Translations under genes and position numbers: made by a program
Assembly (NCBI GenBank): GCA_036971615.1
Contig: JAYKKR010000018.1
Span: 186,001 to 250,000 of the forward strand
Direction: 5' to 3'
Origin: Amyloporia xantha
Lineage: Eukaryota > Basidiomycota > Agaricomycetes > Polyporales > Adustoporiaceae
Length of the DNA stretch: 64,000 bases
Shown here: positions 45,672 through 55,173 of the stretch, in pieces
Position numbering within the stretch: position 1 is the first letter of the stretch
How the letters are laid out: each line of letters opens with the position of its first letter
Notes under the pieces: model-generated
Told to the model about the DNA's origin: nothing
What the model saw: the letters and a program-made list of their open reading frames with translations, nothing else
The model's database searches: none

Positions 45672-46146
45672 AGGTTCTCCCACTTTTCTTACTTGTACAA
45701 CACGATGCGTACTTTCTTCTCTCCGTTGCTGCTCTCATGTTACGCTATATGCTTGATTTTCCCCTACGATTTAGATCCATCCCTTGTACGAATATCTTCG
45801 ATTCAACTCGATGAAGTCGCGATATCGTTCGACGTTCTTCGAACGCTTCGAATCGACCGTTGCGCGGAGGCTCACCTTAGAAGAGTCCTCCTAGGCTGTG
45901 ATGACAAACTGAGCCTATATTTTCATTAAGTCCATTTTTCCTCGCTACGAACGTTTCGATTTCGTCTTCTATGTCCTTCGATCGTATTACCACTTGCTTC
46001 GAACACGCTTATTTTCATTTCGTTTTCTCTTAAGTTCCCGCTAGGTTTCGTCTAGGCCATGCAGGCCACATTTTCATTTCCACCTATACTCGACACGACA
46101 GGCTATGACGCTACGACTATCTACAAGAAACGAGTTGCGCAATCGC
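45672..46146. other. Element X spacer between convergent pol and antisense gene
   Basis: About 475 bp without ORF of note; should hold the 3' ends of both transcripts. TTCGA-rich, like the rest of the element. Confidence 0.5.
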
Positions 46147-47557
46147 CTACTCATCGTCCGAGACAGGCTCGAAGTCTGCCCCCTTTAACGCGGCTTCCTC
46201 CATCTGCTGGAGATGTGTGTCGGCGTCGCGCAAGACCTTCATTCGAGTTTCAAGGAGGGCGCGCTCTTCTCGAATCACGCGGACGATCGTGCGCGAACGA
46301 GGCGTCAGGTCCATCGAATCGAGGTCATCCGTCTCAAGCCCGAGTCGGGTACCACCGTCGACCGGCAGCGACAACTTGGGCAACGGCACTCGGCGTCGCT
46401 TCGCACTGCTCGACCCTGCAGTCGAAGGACCCGGCGACGGAGGGCGAGCTACGAATACAAGACGATTAGTCGAAACGCTACTCTCATCATCAAGGACTTA
46501 CCGCGCTTCTTCGAACCCCCGCCGTTTCGAACCTTCTTGGTCTTCCCAAGGACGTTCACACCGTCGTAATAACATCCCTGGACGGTCTGCGTGCACTTCT
46601 CGCACGAGACAGAACCGTCGACCCACACGCACTCGACGGGCGCGCTACGGTAAGCAACGCAGCGGTCGCACTACGGGCAAGTATCAGCACACGAACAAGT
46701 GGATAAAGACTTTCGAGCTTACCTTCTGGCCTCCCTGCCGCTTCGCAAGGGCAATTGCGGCCCGCTCAGCTTCGACCATTGGTAGGGCGTGTTCGGCGGC
46801 CTTGGGAGTTTTCTACGAACAAGTGACGAAGTCAGTTTAGAGTCGAAGAAACAGAAGAAAAGCAAATGTACTTACGACCGAGGGATCATCGAAGATCTCG
46901 ATGACATCATCATCGACCGCGCGCTCCTTTCCCTTCGAACCAGCGGACGCGGACTCTTCGACAAGCCCTTCGGCGGCTGCGATTCGCGCCAGCTCTTTGT
47001 CGGCGGCTTCCTGGTCACGGCGTTCCTGCTCAGCGGCCTTCTTCCTTCGATCGTCGTCCTCTTCCTTTTTGCGGCGCTCGTCGTCCAGGCGGCGGGCTTC
47101 GGCAGCTTGCTCACGTTTGCGAGCCTCCTCGAGGCGTCGCGCCTCCTCTTCGGCAAGGCGTTTTTCTTCATCGAGCCGGCGTTGGATGGCGGCGTCGATA
47201 GCCGCGGCGAGAGCAGGCCAGTCTCCACGGGCCCACCCGAGCCATGACTCAGGCGCACGCTCGGCAAGTTCGCCAGCGACCGTCAGCATGCGGCCTTCGA
47301 TCTCGGCGTCAGTGATTGAACCAAGGGCCTTTCGATACGTGTCCTAGAAAAGAAAGGAGTCAAGCAATAGAGACCGAGGCAACTAAGGGACTTACCAGGA
47401 ACGAAACAACGTCTTGCGCCCAAGCTTCGAGGACTTCGAGCGGCTCGACGTTGGACGGCGGGTTGTCGAGGGCCTTCACGAGCCATTCGAGAGCGCGCTG
47501 AGAGCGCGAGGCGACCGCCGGAGTCGCAGAGCGAGAAGTCGTCGATGGAGCGGACAT
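46147..47557 (-). CDS. Antisense accessory gene of element X: coiled-coil, Zn2Cys6-like protein (396 aa)
   Basis: Exons 47557-47396, 47343-46876, 46812-46723, 46670-46502 and 46448-46147; introns of 52, 63, 52 and 53 nt, all with GTAAGT/GTAAGC donors and TAG acceptors; 397 codons including the stop, all phases closing. Residues 1-54 are helical ('ALEWLVKALDNPP'). About 95-175 is a long Glu/Arg/Lys coiled coil. About 250-285 carries six cysteines as CX2CX9CX8CX2CX6C, a spacing near to but not equal to fungal Zn2Cys6 DNA-binding domains. A basic 'KRRR' and a second helix follow, and the C-terminus is acidic. A TATA box (47645-47651) lies about 90 bp upstream of the ATG. Introns on the antisense strand survive retrotransposition because only sense RNA is copied. 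Role unknown; a regulator of the element or host chromatin is possible but is speculation. Confidence 0.82.
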
Positions 47558-47644
47558 GACAGGAGCAGCGAGTATGCGAAGAGGTGCAGCGAGGCGGCGA
47601 TGATGGAACGATGGACTGGGGAAAATGAGGCTAAGTCCACCCAG

Positions 47645-47651
47645 CTTATAT
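47645..47651 (-). promoter_or_regulatory. TATA box of the antisense gene in element X
   Basis: ATATAAG on the minus strand, about 88-94 bp upstream of the start codon at 47557. It argues for an independent promoter and for the downstream ATG rather than the in-frame one at 47728. Confidence 0.65.
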
Positions 47652-47760
47652 CCCCTTTTCGACCAGCGTTTAGCGCCGACCACGAGGCGTTCGAAACCGA
47701 CACGGGTTGCCATGCCGCTTCGATCCATTCACGATCATCACGCTTCTCGCATCACGTGGA

Positions 47761-47796
47761 GGACCGAGGACGGTCCAAATTTCAATAAGGAGGAGA
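47761..47796 (+). promoter_or_regulatory. 3' hairpin and polypurine tract of element X
   Basis: GGACCGAGGACGGTCC (6-bp stem, AGGA loop), then AAATTTCAATAAGGAGGAGA directly abutting the 3' LTR: the plus-strand primer site. Confidence 0.8.
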
Positions 47797-48877
47797 TGAT
47801 AGGCGCCAAGCCCCTCTGGGCCCCGATACAGCTCTTTTCGGCAATCGCGTCCCGCCCGGCACTTCAGCTCAGTCGTCCGACACTTCGATTTAGCCTTCGA
47901 CGTCCGTCGATGCTACGCACGTGATCCCCGACGCTCAATATCCCTCGACGTTCTTCGATGTCTTCGACCGTTCTCTACGCTTGCTCGAAGCTCGGCGCGG
48001 TTGTTCCGAGGCCGCGTCCTTAGATCCAGGACCATCTTCCGCATTCGGCGAACAATAGAGCCCTCGACGCCGCTCGTCCAACGCGTGCATCGCTTCGTGC
48101 CACACCGACGCGTCCGGTCTTTCCCGATTAGGTATCGAACCTCGTGGCGTGCCTTCGACGACGGATACCGGTCCGAAGTGTCTCGTATGTTTCTCTTCAT
48201 CTCCGCGTTCAGCATGACGTCACTCTACCGATGGCCTCGATACGTGCCACTCGGTGAGGCGGACTCGTGTAGGACAATGCAAAGCCACTCGTACTAGTGT
48301 GCCACTCTCGATAGTCGTAGCGTTTCTCTTTCGTAGTATAAAACATGTCGTAATTCTCTCTCAAACACAAGTTCCTTTTCCCCCTCGAGTTCAGAGCTCA
48401 TAAGTCGAGTTCGCCCTGCGTCTAAGTCCTCTACTGCGTCACTTCGTTCTTCGCTGCGTTACTTCGAAACCTCGTTACTGCGTCTGTTCGTCGATACCGT
48501 TTCGACGAACCTCTGATCTTACGATCGCCTTCGACTACCGCCGAAGAACTGCGTTGCGCCTCGAACCGCGTTATAGCTAAGTCCTCCCTTTCGAATCATT
48601 TCTATTCCTTCTACTATACATCGAAGAGCTCTATCGAGCTTCGATCGTCTCTACCGAGTCCCGCTAACTACCCACAGTCTTCGAGTAGCTTCGACGACGT
48701 GTCGAGCTACATCGTATCGTTCCCTAGTCTTCGTAGCCTCTTCGAAGGCGTTTCTCGTTTCACTCGAACCGCGGGACACCTTGCTGCTAACTCCCCTCTC
48801 ACTAAGACTATAATTCGTCTCTCTAGTCCCTTTAGGTCGCACCCAGGTTAGGGGTTAGGGTTTCGTAGGTCGTATCA
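47797..48877 (+). repeat. 3' LTR of element X (1081 bp)
   Basis: Near-identical to 38011-39092; followed by the target duplication TCGT and the last four bases of element Y's LTR. Confidence 0.94.
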
Positions 48878-48896
48878 TCGTGACAGTACCCCCCTC

Positions 48897-51800
48897 CTAA
48901 CGCCGCATGACCTCATGCGCACTTCCTTTCCCCATCTCCCAACCAGAACGGCAACGTGCTTCGGTCATTGCTTCAGGAAGTGGACGAAACTGCAAGCCCG
49001 CAAAGACAGCGGCATTGAGTCGACGGGGCGCACTAGGGTGTCTACGATGGAAGATCTCAATTAGTTCCTTTGCGTTTGTTACGTTACGCGCTGGTTCCCA
49101 GGACGTATGGGACTCATCGTATCCTTTCCATTTGACGAGGTACTGAAGCTGGTGGCGGAATATACGTGAATCTTTGATCCGCTCAACTTCGTACTCGTCT
49201 TCGCCTTCGACCTCAATAGGTGGCGGTTCGTCTGGTTCTCGACCCGGGATTTCGCTACGCGAATGCTTGCTGAGCAAGGAGACGTGGAAGACCAGATGGA
49301 CTGGCACCGACTTGGGCAACTTCAGTTCATAGTCTAAATCCCCGATCTTCCGTGTGACAGGGAAGGGACCAAGGCGTTTGGGACTTAGCTTCTTGCTCGG
49401 CTGTTTCAGCTTCAGATTACGAGCATCCAGCCACACCTTGTCACCTGGTTCGAACACCGGTGCCTCCTGCACATGCTTATCGTAGTACGTTTTCATACGC
49501 TCAGCAGACAGCTCCAGCGCAGAGCGCGTGTCATCCCGTACTTCTTGTAACAACTTCAACCTGTCTTCCGCAGCGGGCACTTTCGACATGGGGTTCAAGC
49601 GGATTTGAAGATCGGGGTTATACGCCTGGTTCAGGAAGAAAGGGGAGTAACCAGTTGCAGAGTGAACTCGATTGTTCAGTGCAAACTCTGCAAAAGGCAA
49701 CTGCTTCGCCCAATCATCCTGGCGATGGCTGACATAAGCCCTAAGATACTGCTCGATCTCCTGATTCCACCGCTCCGTCTGCCCATCTGTCTGAGGGTGA
49801 AAGGCAGTTGACATGGCTGGTTCGATATTCATTCCTTTGTAGATCGCATGCAGATACTTTGACGCGAATTGGGGACCTCGGTCTGATATGACCTTGGCCG
49901 GGGCCCCATGATGTGAAAAGACATCGCGTATATAAAGTTCCGCAGCACCCTCAGCAGTCAGAGTCTCGTGACATGCCGAGAAGTGTACCATCTTGGTGAA
50001 GCGATCTGCAGTGACCAGGATTGAATCGAATCCATCGGACTTGGGGAGACCCACGATCATATCGGTGGTAATAACCTGCCAAGGGCGCTCTGGAATCTCA
50101 TTCGGTTTGAGCGGCCCCTGTGGTTTAGCGGGGAATGTCTTGGTACGGTTGCACGTGTCGCAGGTGCTTACGTACTCATTGACGAACTTGGACATTCCCG
50201 GCCACCAATAGTTTCGTGATACCAACTCGAGGGTCTTGGCCCGACCAGGATGACCGGCCGCAGGTGCGTCGTGGTGGATTTTGACAATATCCCGCCGAAG
50301 CTCTGCATTTTTCGGGACGTAAATGCACCCTCGAAATAGCAGAAGCCCTTGCTCGGCATTCCACTCCGTGAAGTCACGCTGGAGCCGGGGCGGGCCTAGA
50401 TTCTGAATCTTTTCTAGGGCGTCCGCCACCTCTCGATCCTTGTCCGAACATTCTCGAATTCGCTTCAGCAGCGATCGATCTGCCACAACTGCTGCATGCC
50501 CGCGCTGCGTGGAGGAAATGCGGAATTGTTCCGGTTTCAGGACAATCTGATCCACGTTGTCATCGTCATCTCCAACCTGGAGGTCTGGACGACGAGACAA
50601 GGCGTCAGCCTTTCCATTCGACTTGCCCGACTTGTGAGTGATAGTGAAATCGAAGCGGGACAAATATAGAGCCCATCTCGCTTGTCGTCGTGTGAGATGC
50701 TGAGCCGTGCGCCAATACTCGAGGTTCTTATGATCCGAAAGGATCTCAAACGTGTTGGGGCAACCCTCGAGGTAATGATGCCAGTCCTCCAAAGCTTCGA
50801 TTATCGCTAACATCTCCTTGTCGTAGATCTCATAATTACGCTGGGCGGAATCCATGCCCCGAGATCGGTAAGCCACCGGATGCCACTTGCCATCTTCCTG
50901 CTTTTGCGAAAGTACGCCACCGGTTGCGTACCCAGAGGCATCTACCTCTAGCCGCGTTTCCCGGTCTTGGTCATACAGTGCTAAGACAGGTGTGGTGCTA
51001 AAGCAGCGTTTCAGCTCCTCGAATGCAGACTGCTCTTCCTCACCCCACTGCCAGGGTACGTTCCCAGTTAGACGATCAAGGGGTTGCGTGATCTTTGCAA
51101 AATCCTTGATGAAGCGACGATAGAAGTTGGCAAACCCTCGGAACTTTTGGATGTCTTTAACATTCCGAGGGGTGGGCCACTCCATGACTCCGCGGATCTT
51201 TGCAGGATCCATCGCCACTTCACCATTCCCTACAATCATGCCTAAGTAGTCTGTTTTAGGAACGTCCCACTCGCACTTCTCCGGTTTCAGAAAGAGATCA
51301 TTTTTCTGAAGGCGACGTAATACTTCACGGGTAACTTTCTCATGCTCCAGCTTATCCGTGGAGAAGATGAGAATGTCGTCGAGGTAGACCGTGAGTTTTC
51401 CCTCTGCAATGAGATCTCCGAAGATGTCATTCATCATTGCTTGGAAGGTCGCAGGAGAATTGGTGAGACCGAAGAACATAACCGATGGTTCGTACAACCC
51501 TCGATTAGTTACAAACGCAGCCTTCCATTCGTCTCCGAGTTTGATCCGTACGTTATTATACCCCCATCGGATGTCGAACTTGGTAAAGATCGAGGCGCCT
51601 TTGAGTTTGTCGACAAGTTCCGAGATCAAGGGCAGTGGGTAGCGATTTTTGACCGTGATCTCATTAAGCCGTCGGTAGTCCTGTACGGGTCGAAGTGATC
51701 CGTCCTTCTTTTTGATGAAGAAGAAGGGAGAGGATATGGGCGACTTCGATTCCCGTATATAACCTTTGGCTAGTTGCTCCTTAAGGAACTTGTCTAACTC

Positions 51801-52583
51801 GCCTTGTTCGTTGTGCGATAGTGGGTATACCCTTGAATGGAACGTTTTTGCATCAGGAACCAGCTCTATAGCATGATCATAAGGCTTATGCTCCGGAAGT
51901 CGTTCCGAGGCTTCTTTGGAGAAGACCTTCAAGAACTCGTGAAACTTTTCCGGTACCATTTCCTCGGTGCTTTTGACCGCTCGCTTCTTGTACTCCTCTT
52001 CAGCAAGGACTTGTGAATAGGTATGTCCTGCTGCGACATACAGCTGTGGAGCACCAGGGAGGTTGACACCACGCTCCCAGGCTTCAAGAAGGTTGTCTTC
52101 GTTCCATTCGATCGTTGGATCCAACTCGGGTTCCTCCTCAGGTGATACCTTACTACGTACCTTACCCTTGGTTGACCGTTTGGCTTTCCGCAAACGTTTC
52201 TGCGCCGTGGGCCTGTCCCCCGTATCACGCGTAGACGCTGCTTGTTCCGTCTGGCCAACCTTTCGGGCTTGACACGCCTCAGGACACCTATCTAGTTTGA
52301 ACGAGCCACTCTCCCAATCGATATCAGGATTATGCTCGCGAAGCCAATCGAGCCCGATTATGACGTCTTCCGGCCCGATGTCTGTTACCGTAAATACCAT
52401 CTTCTCGATATGGTCTCCTATCTGCATTTGTAGCACAGCTACGTCCGTGATGCTTCCGTTTTTGTTGAGCGATCCATCGATGTTGTATAGCGGAATGGGG
52501 CGCCCCAACTTCCGTGTTCGTACGTTGTTCTCTTGGATGAATCGTTTATGGATAAACTTTGTGGTGGCACCGCTGTCCACCAT
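48897..52583 (-). CDS. Element Y Pol: protease, reverse transcriptase, RNase H, integrase, chromodomain (1228 aa from ATG)
   Basis: One uninterrupted frame. Retropepsin 'MVDSGATTKFIHKRFI' at the start; the frame is open about 50 codons further upstream, overlapping the gag end in the -1 frame. Reverse transcriptase includes 'KKKDGSLRPVQDYRRLNEIT' and catalytic 'YLDDILIFS'; RNase H includes 'RLEVDASGYATGGVLSQKQE'. The integrase zinc region 'HHDAPAAGHPG...CDTCNRTK' is followed by the catalytic triad in 'TTDMIVGLP', 'VISDRGPQFAS' and 'GQTERWNQEIE'. A GPY/F-like module leads to a C-terminal chromodomain 'YLVKWKGYDESHTSWEP'. Chromodomains steer such elements to methylated-histone chromatin. All catalytic residues I can check are present, so this copy could encode active enzymes. 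Confidence 0.94.
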   Translation of the reverse strand: MVDSGATTKFIHKRFIQENNVRTRKLGRPIPLYNIDGSLNKNGSITDVAVLQMQIGDHIEKMVFTVTDIGPEDVIIGLDWLREHNPDIDWESGSFKLDRCPEACQARKVGQTEQAASTRDTGDRPTAQKRLRKAKRSTKGKVRSKVSPEEEPELDPTIEWNEDNLLEAWERGVNLPGAPQLYVAAGHTYSQVLAEEEYKKRAVKSTEEMVPEKFHEFLKVFSKEASERLPEHKPYDHAIELVPDAKTFHSRVYPLSHNEQGELDKFLKEQLAKGYIRESKSPISSPFFFIKKKDGSLRPVQDYRRLNEITVKNRYPLPLISELVDKLKGASIFTKFDIRWGYNNVRIKLGDEWKAAFVTNRGLYEPSVMFFGLTNSPATFQAMMNDIFGDLIAEGKLTVYLDDILIFSTDKLEHEKVTREVLRRLQKNDLFLKPEKCEWDVPKTDYLGMIVGNGEVAMDPAKIRGVMEWPTPRNVKDIQKFRGFANFYRRFIKDFAKITQPLDRLTGNVPWQWGEEEQSAFEELKRCFSTTPVLALYDQDRETRLEVDASGYATGGVLSQKQEDGKWHPVAYRSRGMDSAQRNYEIYDKEMLAIIEALEDWHHYLEGCPNTFEILSDHKNLEYWRTAQHLTRRQARWALYLSRFDFTITHKSGKSNGKADALSRRPDLQVGDDDDNVDQIVLKPEQFRISSTQRGHAAVVADRSLLKRIRECSDKDREVADALEKIQNLGPPRLQRDFTEWNAEQGLLLFRGCIYVPKNAELRRDIVKIHHDAPAAGHPGRAKTLELVSRNYWWPGMSKFVNEYVSTCDTCNRTKTFPAKPQGPLKPNEIPERPWQVITTDMIVGLPKSDGFDSILVTADRFTKMVHFSACHETLTAEGAAELYIRDVFSHHGAPAKVISDRGPQFASKYLHAIYKGMNIEPAMSTAFHPQTDGQTERWNQEIEQYLRAYVSHRQDDWAKQLPFAEFALNNRVHSATGYSPFFLNQAYNPDLQIRLNPMSKVPAAEDRLKLLQEVRDDTRSALELSAERMKTYYDKHVQEAPVFEPGDKVWLDARNLKLKQPSKKLSPKRLGPFPVTRKIGDLDYELKLPKSVPVHLVFHVSLLSKHSRSEIPGREPDEPPPIEVEGEDEYEVERIKDSRIFRHQLQYLVKWKGYDESHTSWEPARNVTNAKELIEIFHRRHPSAPRRLNAAVFAGLQFRPLPEAMTEARCRSGWEMGKGSAHEVMRR

Positions 52584-52738
52584 GGCAATTACCTCTTTCT
52601 GCCGTCTTTCGCCAATTAACTGTATCGGAATGTGAAAATGTTGAGAACCGTGATCTATTTCGTAAACATTTGCAGCTTGTAGTACAGAAAATCGATTCGT
52701 AACGGGCCCAGCGCGCGCGGCAGCAAGCGTGGACCGAA

Positions 52739-53671
52739 TTAAAAATGCTCCTCTTTCATCGCGCGATACTGCCCCAATTCCTCCCGCATGGACTTCACTT
52801 CATTGGCCAATGCAGACACAGACGCTAACATAGCCGAGAGATCTCCCGGCGTCTGCTGCACAACTTGTGCCTGTTCGGGCTGAGCGCTTGGCGTTGCTGC
52901 GCTTGCAGCAACCGTAGCTCGCACACCCTGGCGCGGAGTGTAAGGTTTGTCCTTGCAGGACGGACAGTCCTTCCGACGATACCCCGGCTTCCCACAACCG
53001 TAACAGGAGCCGTTGAATTTTCCGTCGCCAACAGCCGCGATAGTAGAGGAAGAAGCGGCGGCTTGTTGGCGTCCCTGTGACGTACGAGCCCCCCCACGAG
53101 CGAACATATTGAGATCTGGACGGCGCGCGTGGCTTATGTCCAGGATCTGTTCGACGGCGAGGACTCGTTTCTCGGCGCTGACCCAGTCATCGAAGGGCTC
53201 GAGCTCAATTTTGCGGTAGATGCGCGAGGGGATGCCGCTAAGGTACTTGTCACGGAGTTCCAGCTTTCCGTAGCCAGAACGGTCCGCCGGACCCTTGAAT
53301 TGAGCGGAGAACTGTGCGGCAGTTCTCGAGTCACGCAAGTTACGAGCGCAGACTTTGGTGAGCTCGACTTGGGCGGCGGCTGCGTCGTCGAGATGTCCGA
53401 AGCGGGCGGTGAAGGCGTCGGTGAAGGCCTTACGCGTGGCGAAGGGAGTTCGGCCAGCTACGTAGTCTGCCAGGAAAGGAGTGCCCCATTCGCGGGCTTT
53501 TCCGTCGAGAAGACTGATCGCGACCTGGACCTGTAGCTTGACGGAAGCTAGATCCGTATTGTAGTCGAGATACTCCGAGAGTTGGGCGAGGTACCGTTTA
53601 CATTCCACAACGCTCTCGCCATCGTAGCGTTGGGGAAGGAGAAGCTTCGCAATGCCTTTGTCTACAGCCAT
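52739..53671 (-). CDS. Element Y Gag (310 aa from ATG)
   Basis: Start 'MAVDKGIAKLLLPQRYDGES'. A Gypsy gag domain spans about 10-190, including 'GTPFLADYVAGRTPFATRKA'. At about 227-240 the zinc knuckle reads CYGCGKPGYRRKDC, in which the His of CCHC is replaced by Tyr. The C-terminus is a short coiled coil ('LANEVKSMREELGQYRAMKE'). The same frame is open upstream for about 135 codons of Pro/Ser/Thr-rich sequence without any ATG (to about 54075). The stop at 52739 is followed in the -1 frame by pol. Role: capsid and RNA packaging. Confidence 0.9.
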   Translation of the reverse strand: MAVDKGIAKLLLPQRYDGESVVECKRYLAQLSEYLDYNTDLASVKLQVQVAISLLDGKAREWGTPFLADYVAGRTPFATRKAFTDAFTARFGHLDDAAAAQVELTKVCARNLRDSRTAAQFSAQFKGPADRSGYGKLELRDKYLSGIPSRIYRKIELEPFDDWVSAEKRVLAVEQILDISHARRPDLNMFARGGARTSQGRQQAAASSSTIAAVGDGKFNGSCYGCGKPGYRRKDCPSCKDKPYTPRQGVRATVAASAATPSAQPEQAQVVQQTPGDLSAMLASVSALANEVKSMREELGQYRAMKEEHF

Positions 53672-54613
53672 TACCGCCGCGGGGGAGGTCGTAGTTTGCT
53701 GCGAGGGCGGAGGCGGTGGTTGTTGCTGCGAAGCGGTCGTGTGACGCGGGGTAGGACGGGTGGTTTGACGGCCGCGCGGCGCCGACGACGGGGCGGAGGT
53801 GACGGGCTGAGATACGACAGGGACTGTCGGCTGCGTAGACTCGGACTGTACGACTCCTCTTTGAGTTCCCGCAGGTGGATTTGCTCGCGAGACAGGGGGA
53901 GTAGGGAGATGGGAGACTCCTCCTTCTTGACTGTGGCTGCGGCTAACGCTGCCGCTAGGTCGAGGAATAGACGAGCCAGGGGTGGCAGGTCGAGAGGGAA
54001 CGGGGGTGGTGTGACGTGAGAGGGAAGCGTGCTCGCTCCGGGGTCCGGCAGGGTGTTGGACGCGCCGGATAGGAACAAATCAATTATTCGGGGAAGGCTC
54101 GGTGATGGAGCGCGGGGTTCGATTGGGACACGGTTGCCGAGGGCAATCGAACCAGTTGTTTTCCTCGAAGTAGCAGTCGGTTTGGTCCTGGGTGTCGAAG
54201 GCGTGAACGAGTCCGTGACAGTGGAGTTCTTCTGCCACGATGGATGGAGGAAGGGAAGGTGCGCGTACGTAAAGAAGACCGTTTGACTACGTATCTACGG
54301 CGCCCAAGAGAACCCCGAGTGGTTCGCAATTCACGTGGGACCCAGTACAGCCTTTGATTATTTCGCTGCAGGAATCTAGACCACGCGTTGGTTAACCCAA
54401 CAAGAGACGCCCACTGAAGTGCAGTCTCTGAAAGCTCGTTCCACTACGAGGTGGCGATGTGTCTACGTGCGGGGGATGGCGTCACGAGCACCGAGTTCCC
54501 GACTTTGTATTGTAACGGTAATGGAAATATAGTAAAGGTGCGCACCACCCAACCTATGGAAAGGGATTTTGGGAAAATGTGAACGCCGGCGGCGATGGGG
54601 AGTTTCGACCTAA
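53672..54613 (-). other. Element Y leader
   Basis: Untranslated leader plus the ATG-less Pro/Ser-rich upstream part of the gag frame (53672 to about 54075). Immediately inside the LTR the minus strand reads TTAGGTCGAAACTCCCC; no plain tRNA-CCA complement is visible, so the priming mode is unassigned. Confidence 0.5.
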
Positions 54614-55173
54614 TGTCGCGACTTAGAGTCAAGCGACAGGGGAAGAACAAACTTAAAAGGCCGAGGGCGTTCGACTTGGTCTTTACCGAAGCGATGACGA
54701 GCTATGCTCAAGTCTAAGGCTAGGGACAAGATAAATAAATGTAAGCGATGGTAAGTATGTACAGGCAAGCTTGGCTTACCTAGGGACAAGAGGTCGAAAC
54801 TGAAGTCCCCAGGCAGAGGCGTACTACTTATATACTACAAGAGTTCAGGGCAGGCTATCTACATGGTCCGTGCGCAGGTGGTCTGTGCGCAGCCTGAGTA
54901 AGCAGGCTATGAGTCATAAGTGATGTCGTGAGCGGAGCCCGAGGTCGGCCGGCACCGTGCTTAAGTAAACGTCCGTAAAGGGAAGGCGGGACGGAGTCCG
55001 TGGGAAGGGAACATGTGACCTGTAATGGTCGACGCGTCTAAGTCCATGAACAAGGAGCTTGCAATGTGTACAGTAGAATGGCCGTTCGAATAAGAGGGGA
55101 AAATAACGATGAGTAAAAGGAGAAGATCGTCCGTATATAGAAAGGAAGAAACGCTCGATGTCAACTCGTGACA
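54614..55173 (-). repeat. 5' LTR of element Y (560 bp)
   Basis: TG...CA. TATATAAG-like box on the minus strand at about 54827-54835. Lacks a ~10-bp piece that the 3' LTR copy has. Confidence 0.93.

Larger units (their letters stand above)
38007..48881 (+). mobile_element. Element X: Ty3/Gypsy retrotransposon with antisense accessory gene, 10,867 bp
   Basis: The element proper is 38011-48877. LTRs 38011-39092 and 47797-48877 begin TGATAGGCGC and end CGTATCA. A 4-bp target duplication TCGT (38007-38010, 48878-48881) is made from element Y's LTR. I found only two differences between the LTRs (one 1-bp indel, one substitution), so the insertion is young. Order: LTR, primer-binding region, gag-protease, pol in the -1 frame, a 0.5 kb spacer, an antisense five-exon gene, hairpin plus polypurine tract, LTR. 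Pol has one in-frame stop, making this copy defective. Confidence 0.94.

Noticed and set aside
48897..54283. Treating element Y as a solo pair of host genes
   Set aside because: LTRs, target duplications, polypurine tract and gag-pol order show one retrotransposon in minus orientation.
53129..54286. Plus-strand frames across element Y gag and leader
   Set aside because: Antisense to the gag frame with its gag domain and knuckle; no independent features.
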